Part shown: positions 1 to 9,219 of the stretch, in pieces
Layout of the letters: every line of letters begins with the position of its first letter
Numbering within the stretch: the stretch's first letter is position 1
Assembly (NCBI RefSeq): GCF_000025965.1
Contig: NC_006513.1
Location: 4,232,231 to 4,296,230, forward strand
Direction of reading: 5' to 3'
Length of the DNA: 64,000 bases
Origin: Aromatoleum aromaticum EbN1
GTDB lineage: Bacteria; Pseudomonadota; Gammaproteobacteria; Burkholderiales; Rhodocyclaceae
The notes under the pieces: model-generated
The model's input: only the letters and a program-made list of their open reading frames with translations
What the model was told of the DNA's origin: nothing
Databases searched by the model: none
Position numbers and translations under genes: made by a program

Positions 1-90
1 GTGTCTGGCGACGCCAAGGGCGCAACGGGACGGCCCGTGCCGCTGCTCGCCGAGTTCCTGATCGCCCGCAGTCAGGGCGCGCCCGGCTGA
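1..90 (+). CDS. pepA: Leucyl aminopeptidase, C-terminal end (5' truncated by window)
   Basis: Only the last 29 codons are present, read in frame from base 1 to the TGA at 88-90. The residues GRPVPLLAEFLIAR are characteristic of the C-terminus of the manganese/zinc-dependent M17 leucyl aminopeptidases. The following gene is holC, as in the common proteobacterial pepA-holC arrangement, which supports the call. No catalytic residues are in view. Confidence 0.8.
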   Translation: MSGDAKGATGRPVPLLAEFLIARSQGAPG

Positions 91-107
91 ACGCGGCGTC
101 GACGGTC

Positions 108-545
108 ATGGCGCGGGTGCAGTTTTACCACAACGCCGAGAACCCTCTCGCGCTGGCGTGCGAACTGGCTGCCCGCGCCTACGCGAGCGGGCGGCGGGTC
201 GCGGTGCGGGTGCCAGGCCCGGCCGCGGCGCGCGAGCTCGACCAGCTGCTGTGGAGCTTTGAGCCGCTGCTGTTCGTCCCCCACGTGATGGCGGACGCGC
301 CCCTGGCAGCCCGGACTCCGGTCGTCATCGGCGACGCTGCACGGACGACCAGGTGGCCGCATGCCGAGCTGCTGTTCAATCTCGCCGACGATATCCCGCC
401 CGATTTCGAGCGCTTTCGCATGCTCGTCGAGATCGTCGGCCAGAGCGAAGCCATGAAGATCCCGGCGCGGGCACGCTGGGCACACTACAAGCAGCGCGAA
501 CTACCGCTGCAGGCGTTCGATGCGGTACGGCGGGAGGCGTTATGA
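108..545 (+). CDS. holC: DNA polymerase III subunit chi
   Basis: This 145-residue protein matches the usual length of the chi subunit, which links the polymerase III clamp loader to single-strand binding protein. It opens with a beta strand followed by AENPLALACELAARAY, and carries the family pattern LLWSFEPLLFVPH, then PVVIG and a late LFNLADDIPPDFERF segment. The gene starts 17 bases after pepA. Its stop codon overlaps the next start as ATGA, which implies translational coupling. Confidence 0.92.
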   Translation: MARVQFYHNAENPLALACELAARAYASGRRVAVRVPGPAAARELDQLLWSFEPLLFVPHVMADAPLAARTPVVIGDAARTTRWPHAELLFNLADDIPPDFERFRMLVEIVGQSEAMKIPARARWAHYKQRELPLQAFDAVRREAL

Positions 546-1051
546 GCAGTTGGGGCGCGCCGCCGCGCATCGACCCGGACGACGACCTGAAAGCTGCCGA
601 CGAACTCCTCGACAAGGCCAATGCGCTGCTGCACCGGCACAAGGGCGCGGATCTTCCGGAACCCGATGAATTCGTCGCGCTCGACGACGACGAACTGCCG
701 GTTTTGACCGACATTGTCGACCCGTCTGAACTGGAAAGGCTGGAGTTGGCCGAACCGCGGCCCGCAGCGGCCACGCTGGAGGAGTCCGTCCCGATCGCGG
801 CGAGCGAGCTCGCCGAACAGCTCGTCAGCCTCGACTCCGCAATTTCGCGTGAAATTGAAAACTGGTTCGCCACCGAACTGCCGCAACTGCTGTCGCGCGA
901 ACTCGACAAGCTCGCCGATCGCCTGCGGGTCGAAACGCTCGCCCACCTGCGCGCGACCCTGCTCCCTGCCTTGTCAGAGCGCATCTCGGGGAGCCTGAAA
1001 GGCGGTCCGGGCAGCGACTCCGGATCTCGCACGCTCTCGCGCGACAAATAG
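542..1051 (+). CDS. Small acidic protein of unknown function downstream of holC
   Basis: A 169-residue protein starts at the ATG within the ATGA overlap with holC; a longer open frame upstream is only read-through. The N-terminal two thirds are rich in Asp and Glu (DPDDDLKAADELLDK, ALDDDELP). The last 60 residues look like an amphipathic helical segment (REIENWFATELPQLLSREL). No signal peptide or membrane segment is visible. Proteins of this kind often follow holC in beta-proteobacteria, but I do not recognise a named family. Coupling to holC suggests co-expression and nothing more. Confidence 0.75.
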   Translation: MSSWGAPPRIDPDDDLKAADELLDKANALLHRHKGADLPEPDEFVALDDDELPVLTDIVDPSELERLELAEPRPAAATLEESVPIAASELAEQLVSLDSAISREIENWFATELPQLLSRELDKLADRLRVETLAHLRATLLPALSERISGSLKGGPGSDSGSRTLSRDK

Positions 1052-1134
1052 AGACGGTGTCTGGGCGCTCGCGGACACCCCGAGCGGGGCCGGAATTTCT
1101 CCAGCTCCGAGCCTTGGCGCGTGAGGTGCAAGAC

Positions 1135-2439
1135 TCAGCTCTCCTTGAAGGCGCGGTTCATGCTGTCGATGATCGGGTCGAAGAGGTAGCGCATGGCGCT
1201 GCGCTTGCCGGCCACGATTTCGACCTGTGCGAGCATGCCCGGGATCAGCAGGCCGCGCTCCACCTTGTCCAGTTCCTTCGCATCGATCTCGACCCGGGCC
1301 TTGTAGAAGGGGCGGCCCTGGGCGTGCTCGTCGCGGAAGGTGCTGCCCGATACATGCGTCACCTTGCCAATGAGGCTGAGATGCGAGCGCGCCTTGTAGG
1401 CGGTCAGTCGCACCCGCGCCTCCAGCCCCGCCCGCACCACATCGATGTCGTCGGGCAGGACGCGTGCCTCCACGACCAGGCGTTCAGCGACCGGCACGAC
1501 ATCCAGCACCGCGCCTCCCGGCGGCACGACGCCGCCGACCGTGGTGTAGCGCAGATCATTGACGATACCGTCCTGTGGTGCCACGAGGCGCTTGCGCGCC
1601 AGCCGGTCGCGCGCCACCGTCACTCGCTCACGCGCAGCCGCCGCGGCCTCCTGGGCACGGCGCAGTTCTTCCAGCAGCGTGCTCATCCAGTCATTCTTCA
1701 GCTTCGCGATCGCCACCTCGGTATCGGCCAGCCGCTGGCGCGATCGCGCGATCTCAGCCGAGTTTTCCGAGAGCCGGACGGCACTTTCGGCCTGCTGACC
1801 CTGCAGCTGCAGCAGGCGCGGGCGCGAGATGAAGTTCTTCTCGAACAGCCGCTGGTTCAGCCGGCTCTCCTCTTCGGCATTCGCCTGCAGCTCGTCCAGG
1901 GCTGCTCCCTTGCCTTCCCAGCTCTGCAGCTCGCGGCGGATGCCGTCGACGCGCACATTCAGACCGGCCTCTTCCTTTCTCAGCGCGTCCTGGCGCGATT
2001 CGAACAGGCGCACCTGCGCCATCACGCTCGGCGCAGCCGCCACCTCGGGCGCAGGCCGGTAGGGACGACCGTCACGCTCGGCCTCCAGTCGCTGCACCAG
2101 CGCCTCCTGCGCAGCACGATCGGTTTCGGCGATACCGAGCTGCGCGCGTGCCTCGGTATCCTCGAGCCGCACCAGTTCTGTTCCCGCTCTGACGGACTCC
2201 CCTTCGCGCACCAGGATCGCCTGGATGATGCCGCCTTCCAGATGCTGAACGGTCTTCACCCGCCCCGCCGGAATCACCTCCCCCTCGGCAATGGCGCCAG
2301 AATCGAGTTCGGCGAAAAAGCCCCATAGCAGCAGAAACCCGAAGAAGCACCCCGCGACCGCGTAGAAAGCGCGCGTATCGAAGCGGGTATCGGTCGGAAC
2401 GACGGCCCTTTCCCGGTTCGCGCCATCAAACGCCGACAC
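1135..2439 (-). CDS. HlyD/PrtE-type membrane fusion protein of a type I secretion system
   Basis: A 434-residue periplasmic adaptor. The start is taken as the GTG at 2439, which has GGGAG six bases upstream and overlaps the ABC gene stop by 14 bases; a longer open frame only runs back into that gene. Residues about 24-45 form one membrane helix. It is followed by a lipoyl-like half motif (QHLEGGIIQAILVREG) and long helical hairpin sequence rich in Arg, Glu and Gln. The second beta-barrel half is near YKARSHLSLIGKV. It bridges the ABC exporter and a TolC-type outer membrane protein, which is not encoded in this window. Confidence 0.93.
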   Translation of the reverse strand: MSAFDGANRERAVVPTDTRFDTRAFYAVAGCFFGFLLLWGFFAELDSGAIAEGEVIPAGRVKTVQHLEGGIIQAILVREGESVRAGTELVRLEDTEARAQLGIAETDRAAQEALVQRLEAERDGRPYRPAPEVAAAPSVMAQVRLFESRQDALRKEEAGLNVRVDGIRRELQSWEGKGAALDELQANAEEESRLNQRLFEKNFISRPRLLQLQGQQAESAVRLSENSAEIARSRQRLADTEVAIAKLKNDWMSTLLEELRRAQEAAAAARERVTVARDRLARKRLVAPQDGIVNDLRYTTVGGVVPPGGAVLDVVPVAERLVVEARVLPDDIDVVRAGLEARVRLTAYKARSHLSLIGKVTHVSGSTFRDEHAQGRPFYKARVEIDAKELDKVERGLLIPGMLAQVEIVAGKRSAMRYLFDPIIDSMNRAFKES

Positions 2440-4177
2440 GTCTGACTCCCGGGACCGCCCGCGCTGCGGCCGGCCGCTGCAGGCGCGCGAGCACCTCCTC
2501 GCGTGGCCCGAAGTGCTGCACCTGCCCGTCCGCCAGCACCGCCAGCATGTCGACACGGGCGAGCACCGAGGGACGATGGCTGATCATGACGATCGTCGCG
2601 CCGCCCTCGCGGGCCCGGCCGACGGCCTGCAGCAAGGCGGTTTCGCCTTCGTGGTCCAGGCTCGCGTTGGGCTCGTCGAGGACGATCAGCCGCGGCTGCC
2701 GGAAAAGCGCTCGCGCCAGCCCGATGCGCTGGCGCTGTCCGCCCGACAGCGTCGTCCCACCGGCGCCGATCCGGGTGTCGTAGCCATCGGCGAGGCGAAG
2801 AATCATGTGATGGCAGCCGGCCATCTGCGCTGCTGCGACCACCTCGGCATCATCTGCCTGGCCGAAGCGCGCGATGTTGTCGCGGATCGACCCGGCGAAG
2901 AGCTCGACGTCCTGCGGCAGGTAACCGCAGTGCCGGCCGAACTCCGCCCGGTTCCAGGCGAACACGTCGGCACCATCGAGGCGTACCGAACCGGACACGG
3001 GCTGCCAGATGCCGCAGATCAGCTTGGCCAGCGTGGACTTGCCCGCAGCCGAAGGGCCGATGAGCCCCAGCCAGCAGCCCGGTTCGAGGGTGAAACTGAT
3101 TCCCTTGATCGTCGGCTGACCGGCCCCAGGCGGCGCATAGACCAGGCGTTCGACACTGAGCTCGCCGCGCGGCACGGGCAGCGACATTGCCGATTCAGTG
3201 CGGGGAAAGTGCTCCAGTGCGGTATTGATGCGGTCGATCGCGGCCCGCGTCGACACGAGGCCTTTCCAGACCCCGATCATCGCCTCCAGCGGTGCGAGGC
3301 CGCGCGCCGCCAGGATGCCGGCCGCGACCATGACGCCGATAGTGATTTCGTCGTGGATCACGTACCACGCACCTGCAGCGGCAAGCAGCAGGTTGAGCAG
3401 CAGGCGTACTCCCTTCACCAGCCCGGACAGGTGCGCGGCCCGCTCGGCTGCCGCGCTCGCCAGGCTCATCGACTCGGTCTGGGCGACCTGCCAGGAGACC
3501 CGCATCGCGGTGCGCATCCCCATCGCCTCGACGACTTCGGCATTCTGCATCACGCCTTCGACGCGGCGCTGAGCATCGATACCGGCCTCGCCGGCCGCGC
3601 GCAACAGCTTGCCGGTCAGGCCGTCGGTGGCCAGCGCGAGCGCCACCAAGGTCACCATGCCCGCCAGCATCACGTTGCCCAGCCCCGCGTGCATCGCATA
3701 CACGCCGACCAGGAAGACCGGGACCAGAGGTGCGTCGATCAGGCTCACCAGGCCCTGCGCTCCGGTAACGAACGAGCGCACCGTCTGCAGATCGCGCAGC
3801 GCCTGCGCCGAGGGTTCGGCCAGGCGCGCCGAATGGGCGATCGAGGCATCCATCAGGCGCGGCCCCAGCGCCAGCGCGTAGGCATTCCCCACCCGCAGCA
3901 GCATGCGGGCGCGAAGGGTATCGATCAGCGCCGACAGCGACAGGGCGACGGCGACGATCAGCGTCAGCAGCCACAGGGTATCGAGGCTGCGCGACGTCAA
4001 CACCCGGTCATACACCTGGAGCGAATAGAGCGGCAGCGCGAAGATGAGCAGGTTGATGGCGATGCTGGCGACAGCCACGGTCACCAGCGAGCGACGGTCG
4101 ATGCCTGCGAGCGCGGGGGAGCGCAACAACGTCGCGAGCGACTTAATCATCGAAGAACGGTCCGGGGTGGGATCCAC
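2426..4177 (-). CDS. Type I secretion ABC transporter (PrtD/AprD-like permease-ATPase)
   Basis: A 583-residue half-transporter that energises export of the RTX protein encoded just upstream. The N-terminal half has six hydrophobic segments. The ATPase half carries Walker A (GPSAAGKST), a Q-loop (LPQDVELF), the signature LSGGQRQR, Walker B (LIVLDEP) and the switch His in ISHRP. It lacks the N-terminal C39-like domain of HlyB, which places it with the protease/lipase exporters. The start is uncertain: GTG at 4177 or ATG at 4150, neither with a clear ribosome site. It sits between its substrate gene and the adaptor gene on the same strand. Confidence 0.95.
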   Translation of the reverse strand: MDPTPDRSSMIKSLATLLRSPALAGIDRRSLVTVAVASIAINLLIFALPLYSLQVYDRVLTSRSLDTLWLLTLIVAVALSLSALIDTLRARMLLRVGNAYALALGPRLMDASIAHSARLAEPSAQALRDLQTVRSFVTGAQGLVSLIDAPLVPVFLVGVYAMHAGLGNVMLAGMVTLVALALATDGLTGKLLRAAGEAGIDAQRRVEGVMQNAEVVEAMGMRTAMRVSWQVAQTESMSLASAAAERAAHLSGLVKGVRLLLNLLLAAAGAWYVIHDEITIGVMVAAGILAARGLAPLEAMIGVWKGLVSTRAAIDRINTALEHFPRTESAMSLPVPRGELSVERLVYAPPGAGQPTIKGISFTLEPGCWLGLIGPSAAGKSTLAKLICGIWQPVSGSVRLDGADVFAWNRAEFGRHCGYLPQDVELFAGSIRDNIARFGQADDAEVVAAAQMAGCHHMILRLADGYDTRIGAGGTTLSGGQRQRIGLARALFRQPRLIVLDEPNASLDHEGETALLQAVGRAREGGATIVMISHRPSVLARVDMLAVLADGQVQHFGPREEVLARLQRPAAARAVPGVRRVGV

Positions 4178-4300
4178 GACGTCGGCCCGAATCGTACCGG
4201 TCGCGTGCGAGGGAAGTGCAAAGCCGCTCCCGCCGAGGTGTTTGCGCGCGGAGGATGGGCGGCGATCCGGGGCGAAGCGGCGATGCTCGCCCCGGCACGA

Positions 4301-5554
4301 TCAGATGACGTAGAAGTCTGCGTGGGTGACTGCGAGTCCGGGGGTCAGCTGGGCGAACTGCTGGGCAGCCATCGCGCCGGTACCGTCGGCGTCGTAATAG
4401 AGGGCGCCCGTTTCGCCGTCGTAGATCACCCGGTCCGTCGCATCGTGCGCTTTCGTACCGGCATGGAAAGCAGCATTGCTCATGGCACCTGCAGCACGCA
4501 GGCCGGTGAAGATGCTGTTCTGCAGGTAGATCACATCGTCCTTCGGCGAGAAGTCGGTGATGCGGTCGACGGCGCCGACAAAGGGCGCGTCGAACACGAA
4601 GATGTCCGCTCCGGTTCCGCCGCTCAGCACGTCTGCGCCCGCTCCACCCCACAGGCGGTCGTTGCCGGTACCGCCGTCCAGCTGGTCGGCGCCCGCTCGG
4701 CCGTACAGTTTGTCGGCGCCGCCGAGGCCGAGGATCACGTCGCTGCCGGTCGTCCCCTTCAGCGTGTTCGCCCCCGACGTGCCGGTGATCGTGGCAGGCT
4801 GAAGCGTCGGCGCGGGTTCGGATGCCGTGGTGCCGCCACTGGCGACCGGGTCCACCAGGTCGAGTTTCACGTTCCGGGTGCCGATCGTCGCTTGCTGGGT
4901 CGTCGTAGCGAATCCGCTCCCGGAAAACGTCACGCTGTAGGTGCCGGCGGCCAGCCCGATGTCGTAACCCCCTGCTGCCGTCGTCGTCGTGGTCGTCACC
5001 GCTCCGGTGGTGCTGTTCCTGGCGCTGATGGTGATGTTGCCCAGACCTTCGCCGATGTCGTAACGCCGGTCGCCGTCCAGATCGTCGAAGGCGACACCGG
5101 TCAGGAAAGGGCTGGACGCGGTACGGGCGAAGTTCTGCGTGACGAACGCGCCCTCGTAGCTGCCGTATTGGCCGACCTCGAGACCGACGCCGATCTCGCG
5201 GTAGGTGTCGTTCAGCAGGTTGGCGCGGTGGCCAGAGGAATTCAGCAGGTTGGTGTGAAGTTGCAGCACCTCGTCCTGCAGCCCCGCAGGAGCGCGCGTG
5301 CTCATCCAGGCAATGTTCTCGGCCCACGCCCACGAGCCGCTGAACACGTAGCCCGCCGCCTTCATGCGCTCACCTGGACTCGATCCGCCTGCGCCGGTAT
5401 GCGAGAAAGTATCGGTCGCGATCATCCATGAACTGTGCTTCTCGGCCGATTCGTTCAGATCGCCATCGAAGGCGAGCGGCTGGACGCCTACCCTGGCGCG
5501 TTCACTGTTGATGAGTTCGAGCATGTACTGCTCGTAGGCATTGGCTTGCGACAT
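4301..5554 (-). CDS. CAP/SCP-domain protein with RTX calcium-binding repeats, type I secretion substrate
   Basis: This 417-residue protein is probably exported by the two genes downstream. Residues about 8-150 form a CAP/SCP (PR-1-like) domain with the expected His and Glu positions (SHTG, WAENIAW, SSGHRANLL). Residues about 155-220 look like a small beta-sandwich repeat starting DDLDGDRRYDIGEG. Residues about 270-320 hold glycine-rich RTX nonapeptides (GGTGNDRLWGGAGAD). The C-terminus ends in hydrophobic residues (DFYVI), as in uncleaved type I signals, and there is no N-terminal signal peptide. The role of the CAP domain here is unknown. Confidence 0.93.
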   Translation of the reverse strand: MSQANAYEQYMLELINSERARVGVQPLAFDGDLNESAEKHSSWMIATDTFSHTGAGGSSPGERMKAAGYVFSGSWAWAENIAWMSTRAPAGLQDEVLQLHTNLLNSSGHRANLLNDTYREIGVGLEVGQYGSYEGAFVTQNFARTASSPFLTGVAFDDLDGDRRYDIGEGLGNITISARNSTTGAVTTTTTTAAGGYDIGLAAGTYSVTFSGSGFATTTQQATIGTRNVKLDLVDPVASGGTTASEPAPTLQPATITGTSGANTLKGTTGSDVILGLGGADKLYGRAGADQLDGGTGNDRLWGGAGADVLSGGTGADIFVFDAPFVGAVDRITDFSPKDDVIYLQNSIFTGLRAAGAMSNAAFHAGTKAHDATDRVIYDGETGALYYDADGTGAMAAQQFAQLTPGLAVTHADFYVI

Positions 5555-5877
5555 GCGTGCTGTCCTGATGTTATTCGATTCAAGGAGTCGGATGGTGCAG
5601 GCACTGCGCTCCCCTTTGGTGCCGCACCCGGGCGTTGTTCACAACTCTGCCCTCAAAACAAGGCGAGACATTAAACATGAGCTGTCCCGACCCTGCAACC
5701 CGCTGATCCGCTTGAAAAATGTAAGTAAGAGTGGCGAACGCCGGCTAATCGGTGAGCGACGGGCGTGGCGCGACACCGGCGTTCCGATGCAGGTTGCCCA
5801 ATCGACTTGTCACGTTCCGGGAGCCCGGCCTCGATCCGCTATAATCCGCCTTTTGCCTTCAAGCCCCAGAGCACACC
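5555..5877. other. Divergent intergenic region between the RTX gene and valS
   Basis: This 323-base gap separates two divergently read genes and must hold both promoters. On the plus side a TATAAT hexamer lies at 5840-5845, 32 bases before the valS ATG. No good -35 sits at the right distance: TTGTCA at 5807-5812 is 27 bases away, which is too far. No open reading frame here has a credible ribosome site. Confidence 0.5.
5840..5845 (+). promoter_or_regulatory. Candidate -10 hexamer of the valS promoter
   Basis: A perfect TATAAT lies 32 bases upstream of the valS start. A -35 with 16-18 base spacing is not recognisable, so the promoter may be weak or activator assisted. Confidence 0.45.
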
Positions 5878-8724
5878 ATGGAATTGGCCAAGAGTTTTGA
5901 GCCCGCGGCGATCGAAGCCCGCTGGTACCCGGAATGGGAATCGCGCGGTCATTTCGACGCCGGCCTCGACAAGTCGAACCCGAACGCGTTCTGCATCCTG
6001 CTGCCGCCGCCGAACGTCACCGGCACGTTGCACATGGGCCACGGCTTCAACCAGACGATCATGGACGCGCTCACGCGCTACCACCGCATGCGGGGCTTCA
6101 ACACGCTGTGGCAACCCGGCACCGACCACGCCGGCATCGCGACGCAGATCGTCGTCGAACGCCAGCTCGACGCGAAAGGCGTCTCACGCCACGACCTCGG
6201 CCGCGAGAAGTTCGTCGAGAAAGTGTGGGAGTGGAAGGAATACTCGGGCGGCACGATCACACGGCAAATGCGCCGCCTCGGCACGTCGCCAGACTGGAAG
6301 CGCGAGCGCTTCACGATGGACGAAGGCCTGTCGAAGACCGTCACCGAGACTTTCGTGCGCCTCTACAACGAGGGCCTGATCTACCGCGGCAAGCGCCTCG
6401 TCAACTGGGACCCGAAACTCGGCACGGCCGTGTCCGACCTCGAAGTGGTGTCGGAAGAGGAAGACGGCTTCCTGTGGCACATCACCTATCCGTTCAGCGA
6501 CGGGCCGGTCGGTGACTTGAAAGGCCTGACCGTCGCGACGACCCGGCCGGAGACGATGCTCGGCGACGTCGCGGTGATGGTGCATCCGGAAGACGAGCGC
6601 TACGCGCACCTGATCGGCAAGACCGTGCGCCTGCCGCTGTGCGAGCGTGACATTCCGATCATCGGCGACGACTACGTCGACCGCGAGTTCGGCACCGGCT
6701 GCGTCAAGGTCACGCCGGCGCACGACTTCAACGACTACGCCGTGGGCCTGCGCCACAATCTTCCGATGATCAGCATCCTGCGGCTCGACGCGCACGTCAG
6801 CGACGACGCTCCCGAAAAGTATCGCGGCATGGACCGCTTCGTCGCGCGCGAAGTCATCGTGCAGGATCTCGAGGCGCAAGGGCTCCTCGCCGGCATCAAG
6901 CCGCACAAGCTGATGGTGCCGCGCGGCGACCGCACGAGCGCGGTCATCGAGCCGATGCTGACCGACCAGTGGTTCGTCGCAATGACGAAACCTGGCGCGG
7001 ACGGCAGGAGCATCACCGCGAAGGCGCTCGAATGCGTCGCGTCGGGCGAGATCCGCTTCTATCCGGAGAACTGGATCAACACCTACAACCAGTGGCTCAA
7101 CAACATTCAGGACTGGTGCATCTCGCGCCAACTGTGGTGGGGCCACCAGATTCCGGCGTGGTACGCGGACGTCGAAGGCGACAGCCGCGTGTGGGTCGCG
7201 CACGACGAAGCCGAGGCAAAATCGCTCGCCGCGAAGGACGGCTTCACCGGCCGCTTGCGCCGTGACGACGATGTGCTCGACACCTGGTATTCGTCCGCAC
7301 TATGGCCGTTTTCGACGCTCGACTGGACCGCGGAGTGGCCAGAGAAGTCGAACGACGCGCTCGACCTCTACCTGCCGTCGTCGGTGCTCGTGACCGGATT
7401 CGACATCATCTTCTTCTGGGTCGCCCGGATGGTGATGATGACGAAGCACATCACCGGCAAGATCCCGTTTCGCGACGTCTATGTGCACGGCCTGATCCGC
7501 GACGCGGAAGGCCAGAAGATGTCGAAGTCGAAAGGCAACGTGCTCGACCCGATCGACCTCATCGACGGCATCTCCGCCGACGAGCTCGCGAAGAAGCGCA
7601 CCTTCGGCCTGATGAACCCGAAGCAGGCACAGAGCATCGAGAAGAAAACGCGCAAGGAATTCCCGGAAGGCATCCCCGCGTTCGGCACCGACGCGCTGCG
7701 CTTCACGTTCGCGTCGCTCGCGACTCCGGGGCGCGACATCAAGTTCGATCTGTCGCGCTGCGAAGGCTACCGCAACTTCTGCAACAAGCTGTGGAACGCA
7801 ACGCGCTTCGTGCTGATGAACTGCGAAGGCCAGGACTGCGGCATCAGTGCCGCGGCCGGCAGCGCCGCGTGCAACACCGCGAACCTCGATTTCTCGTTCG
7901 CCGACCGCTGGATCGTGTCGAAGCTGCAGCGCACCGAAGCCGAAGTCGCACAGCACTTCAGGGACTACCGCTTCGACCTCGTTTCGAAAGCGGTGTATGA
8001 ATTCGTCTGGGACGAATACTGCGACTGGTATGTCGAACTCGCGAAAGTGCAGATCCAGAGCGGCACTGAAGCGCAGCAGCGTGCGACGCGCCGCACTTTG
8101 CTCCGCGTGCTCGAGACCGTGCTGCGCCTCGCGCATCCGCTGATCCCGTTCATCACCGAGGAGCTGTGGCAGACGGTCGCACCGCTCGCCGGGCGCAAGG
8201 ACACCGACAGCATCATGCTGGCCCGCTACCCCGAGGCGGACCTGTCGCGGCTCGACGAAGCAAGCGAAGCGAAGATCGCCGAGCTGAAGGCGATCGTAGG
8301 CACCTGCCGCAACCTGCGCAGCGAGATGAATATCTCGCCAGCCCAGCGCATGCCGCTCGTCGCCGCAGGCGAGGCAACGATACTCACGAGCTACGCGCCA
8401 TATCTTGCCGGCCTTGCGCGACTGTCGGAGGTCGCCGTCGTCGACGAGATCGGCACCGACGAACTCGCTCCGGTCGCCGTCGCCGGCCGCTTCAAGCTGA
8501 TGTTGCGCGTCGAAATCGACATCGCTGCCGAGCGCGAGCGCATCGCGAAAGAGATCGCGCGGCTCGAAGGCGAGATGACGAAAGCCGAGAGCAAGCTCGC
8601 CAACGAGAGCTTCGTCGCACGCGCCCCCGCCACAGTCGTGCAGCAGGAACGCGAGCGGCTCGCCAGTTTCGTTGCGACGCTCGAAAAACTGCGTCCGCAA
8701 CTGGAAAAACTCGGCGCACGCTGA
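5878..8724 (+). CDS. valS: Valine-tRNA ligase
   Basis: A 948-residue class Ia aminoacyl-tRNA synthetase that charges tRNA-Val in the cytoplasm. The HIGH-type signature appears as HMGHGF after PPPNVTGTL, the KMSKS loop as KMSKSKGN, and the editing (CP1) domain follows with [11 protein letters not shown]. The anticodon-binding domain and the C-terminal coiled coil ([13 protein letters not shown]...[12 protein letters not shown]) are present. Length and motif order are those of a complete enzyme. In many proteobacteria valS follows pepA-holC directly; here a type I secretion operon lies between them. Confidence 0.97.
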   Translation: MELAKSFEPAAIEARWYPEWESRGHFDAGLDKSNPNAFCILLPPPNVTGTLHMGHGFNQTIMDALTRYHRMRGFNTLWQPGTDHAGIATQIVVERQLDAKGVSRHDLGREKFVEKVWEWKEYSGGTITRQMRRLGTSPDWKRERFTMDEGLSKTVTETFVRLYNEGLIYRGKRLVNWDPKLGTAVSDLEVVSEEEDGFLWHITYPFSDGPVGDLKGLTVATTRPETMLGDVAVMVHPEDERYAHLIGKTVRLPLCERDIPIIGDDYVDREFGTGCVKVTPAHDFNDYAVGLRHNLPMISILRLDAHVSDDAPEKYRGMDRFVAREVIVQDLEAQGLLAGIKPHKLMVPRGDRTSAVIEPMLTDQWFVAMTKPGADGRSITAKALECVASGEIRFYPENWINTYNQWLNNIQDWCISRQLWWGHQIPAWYADVEGDSRVWVAHDEAEAKSLAAKDGFTGRLRRDDDVLDTWYSSALWPFSTLDWTAEWPEKSNDALDLYLPSSVLVTGFDIIFFWVARMVMMTKHITGKIPFRDVYVHGLIRDAEGQKMSKSKGNVLDPIDLIDGISADELAKKRTFGLMNPKQAQSIEKKTRKEFPEGIPAFGTDALRFTFASLATPGRDIKFDLSRCEGYRNFCNKLWNATRFVLMNCEGQDCGISAAAGSAACNTANLDFSFADRWIVSKLQRTEAEVAQHFRDYRFDLVSKAVYEFVWDEYCDWYVELAKVQIQSGTEAQQRATRRTLLRVLETVLRLAHPLIPFITEELWQTVAPLAGRKDTDSIMLARYPEADLSRLDEASEAKIAELKAIVGTCRNLRSEMNISPAQRMPLVAAGEATILTSYAPYLAGLARLSEVAVVDEIGTDELAPVAVAGRFKLMLRVEIDIAAERERIAKEIARLEGEMTKAESKLANESFVARAPATVVQQERERLASFVATLEKLRPQLEKLGAR

Positions 8725-8769
8725 GCGGGCAACAGTCCCACACCAGGGGCCGCCTGCCGTCACTGAACA

Positions 8770-8813
8770 GCCCCTTTTTCATGGCCCCGAGAGGCGGCGA
8801 TAGAAAAAGGGGC
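8770..8813. terminator. Inverted repeat between convergent valS and tusA, probable two-way terminator
   Basis: GCCCCTTTTTC at 8770-8780 is perfectly complementary to GAAAAAGGGGC at 8803-8813, giving an 11-bp stem with a 22-base loop. The T-rich and A-rich arms mean either strand's transcript would have a hairpin with U residues in one arm. It lies in the 98-base gap between two convergent stops. Confidence 0.5.
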
Positions 8814-8822
8814 CGCGGAATC

Positions 8823-9053
8823 CTACTTGCGCCGCAGGAAGAATTCGAAAGCCCGATCGGCCGTCTCGCCCTGCTGCAGCAGATCATTGCCGGTCTGCTT
8901 CGCGAACGCCTGGAAATCCTTCACCGATCCGGGGTCCGTCGCGAGCACGCGCACCACCTGGCCCGGGGTCATTTCCGCGAGCATCTTCTTCGTACGCAGG
9001 ATTGGCAGCGGGCAGGTCAGCCCGCGTGCATCGACTTCCTTGTCGAAATCCAT
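8823..9053 (-). CDS. tusA: TusA/SirA-family sulfur-carrier protein
   Basis: A 76-residue protein of the sulfurtransferase TusA family, which passes persulfide sulfur from a cysteine desulfurase to tRNA thiolation or other acceptors. The diagnostic CPxP motif is seen as DARGLTCPLPIL, with the active Cys near residue 14. It is followed by the typical VRVLATDPGSVKDF strand-helix. Length is normal. It stands alone, convergent with valS and upstream of nothing obviously related, so its exact acceptor pathway cannot be read from context. Confidence 0.92.
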   Translation of the reverse strand: MDFDKEVDARGLTCPLPILRTKKMLAEMTPGQVVRVLATDPGSVKDFQAFAKQTGNDLLQQGETADRAFEFFLRRK

Positions 9054-9219
9054 CAGTCCCTTCCTCGTCGCATTCTCGATCGATCAAGCGCCGGATTCTA
9101 AAGGCTCGCCCCCCTTCGCGAAAGGCGACCTGCGCGCCTCATGAGAAAACGCCGCACCGCCCCAAGTTTTCTTGTTCCCCTCGGGGGGCGGAAACTGCAA
9201 AGCCGTTTCCTGGAGGCGC

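Noticed and set aside
2513..5431. Long plus-strand open frame (972 codons) across the type I secretion operon
   Set aside because: It is antisense to three strongly supported genes, has Arg/His/Asp-rich shadow composition and no ribosome site or family match.
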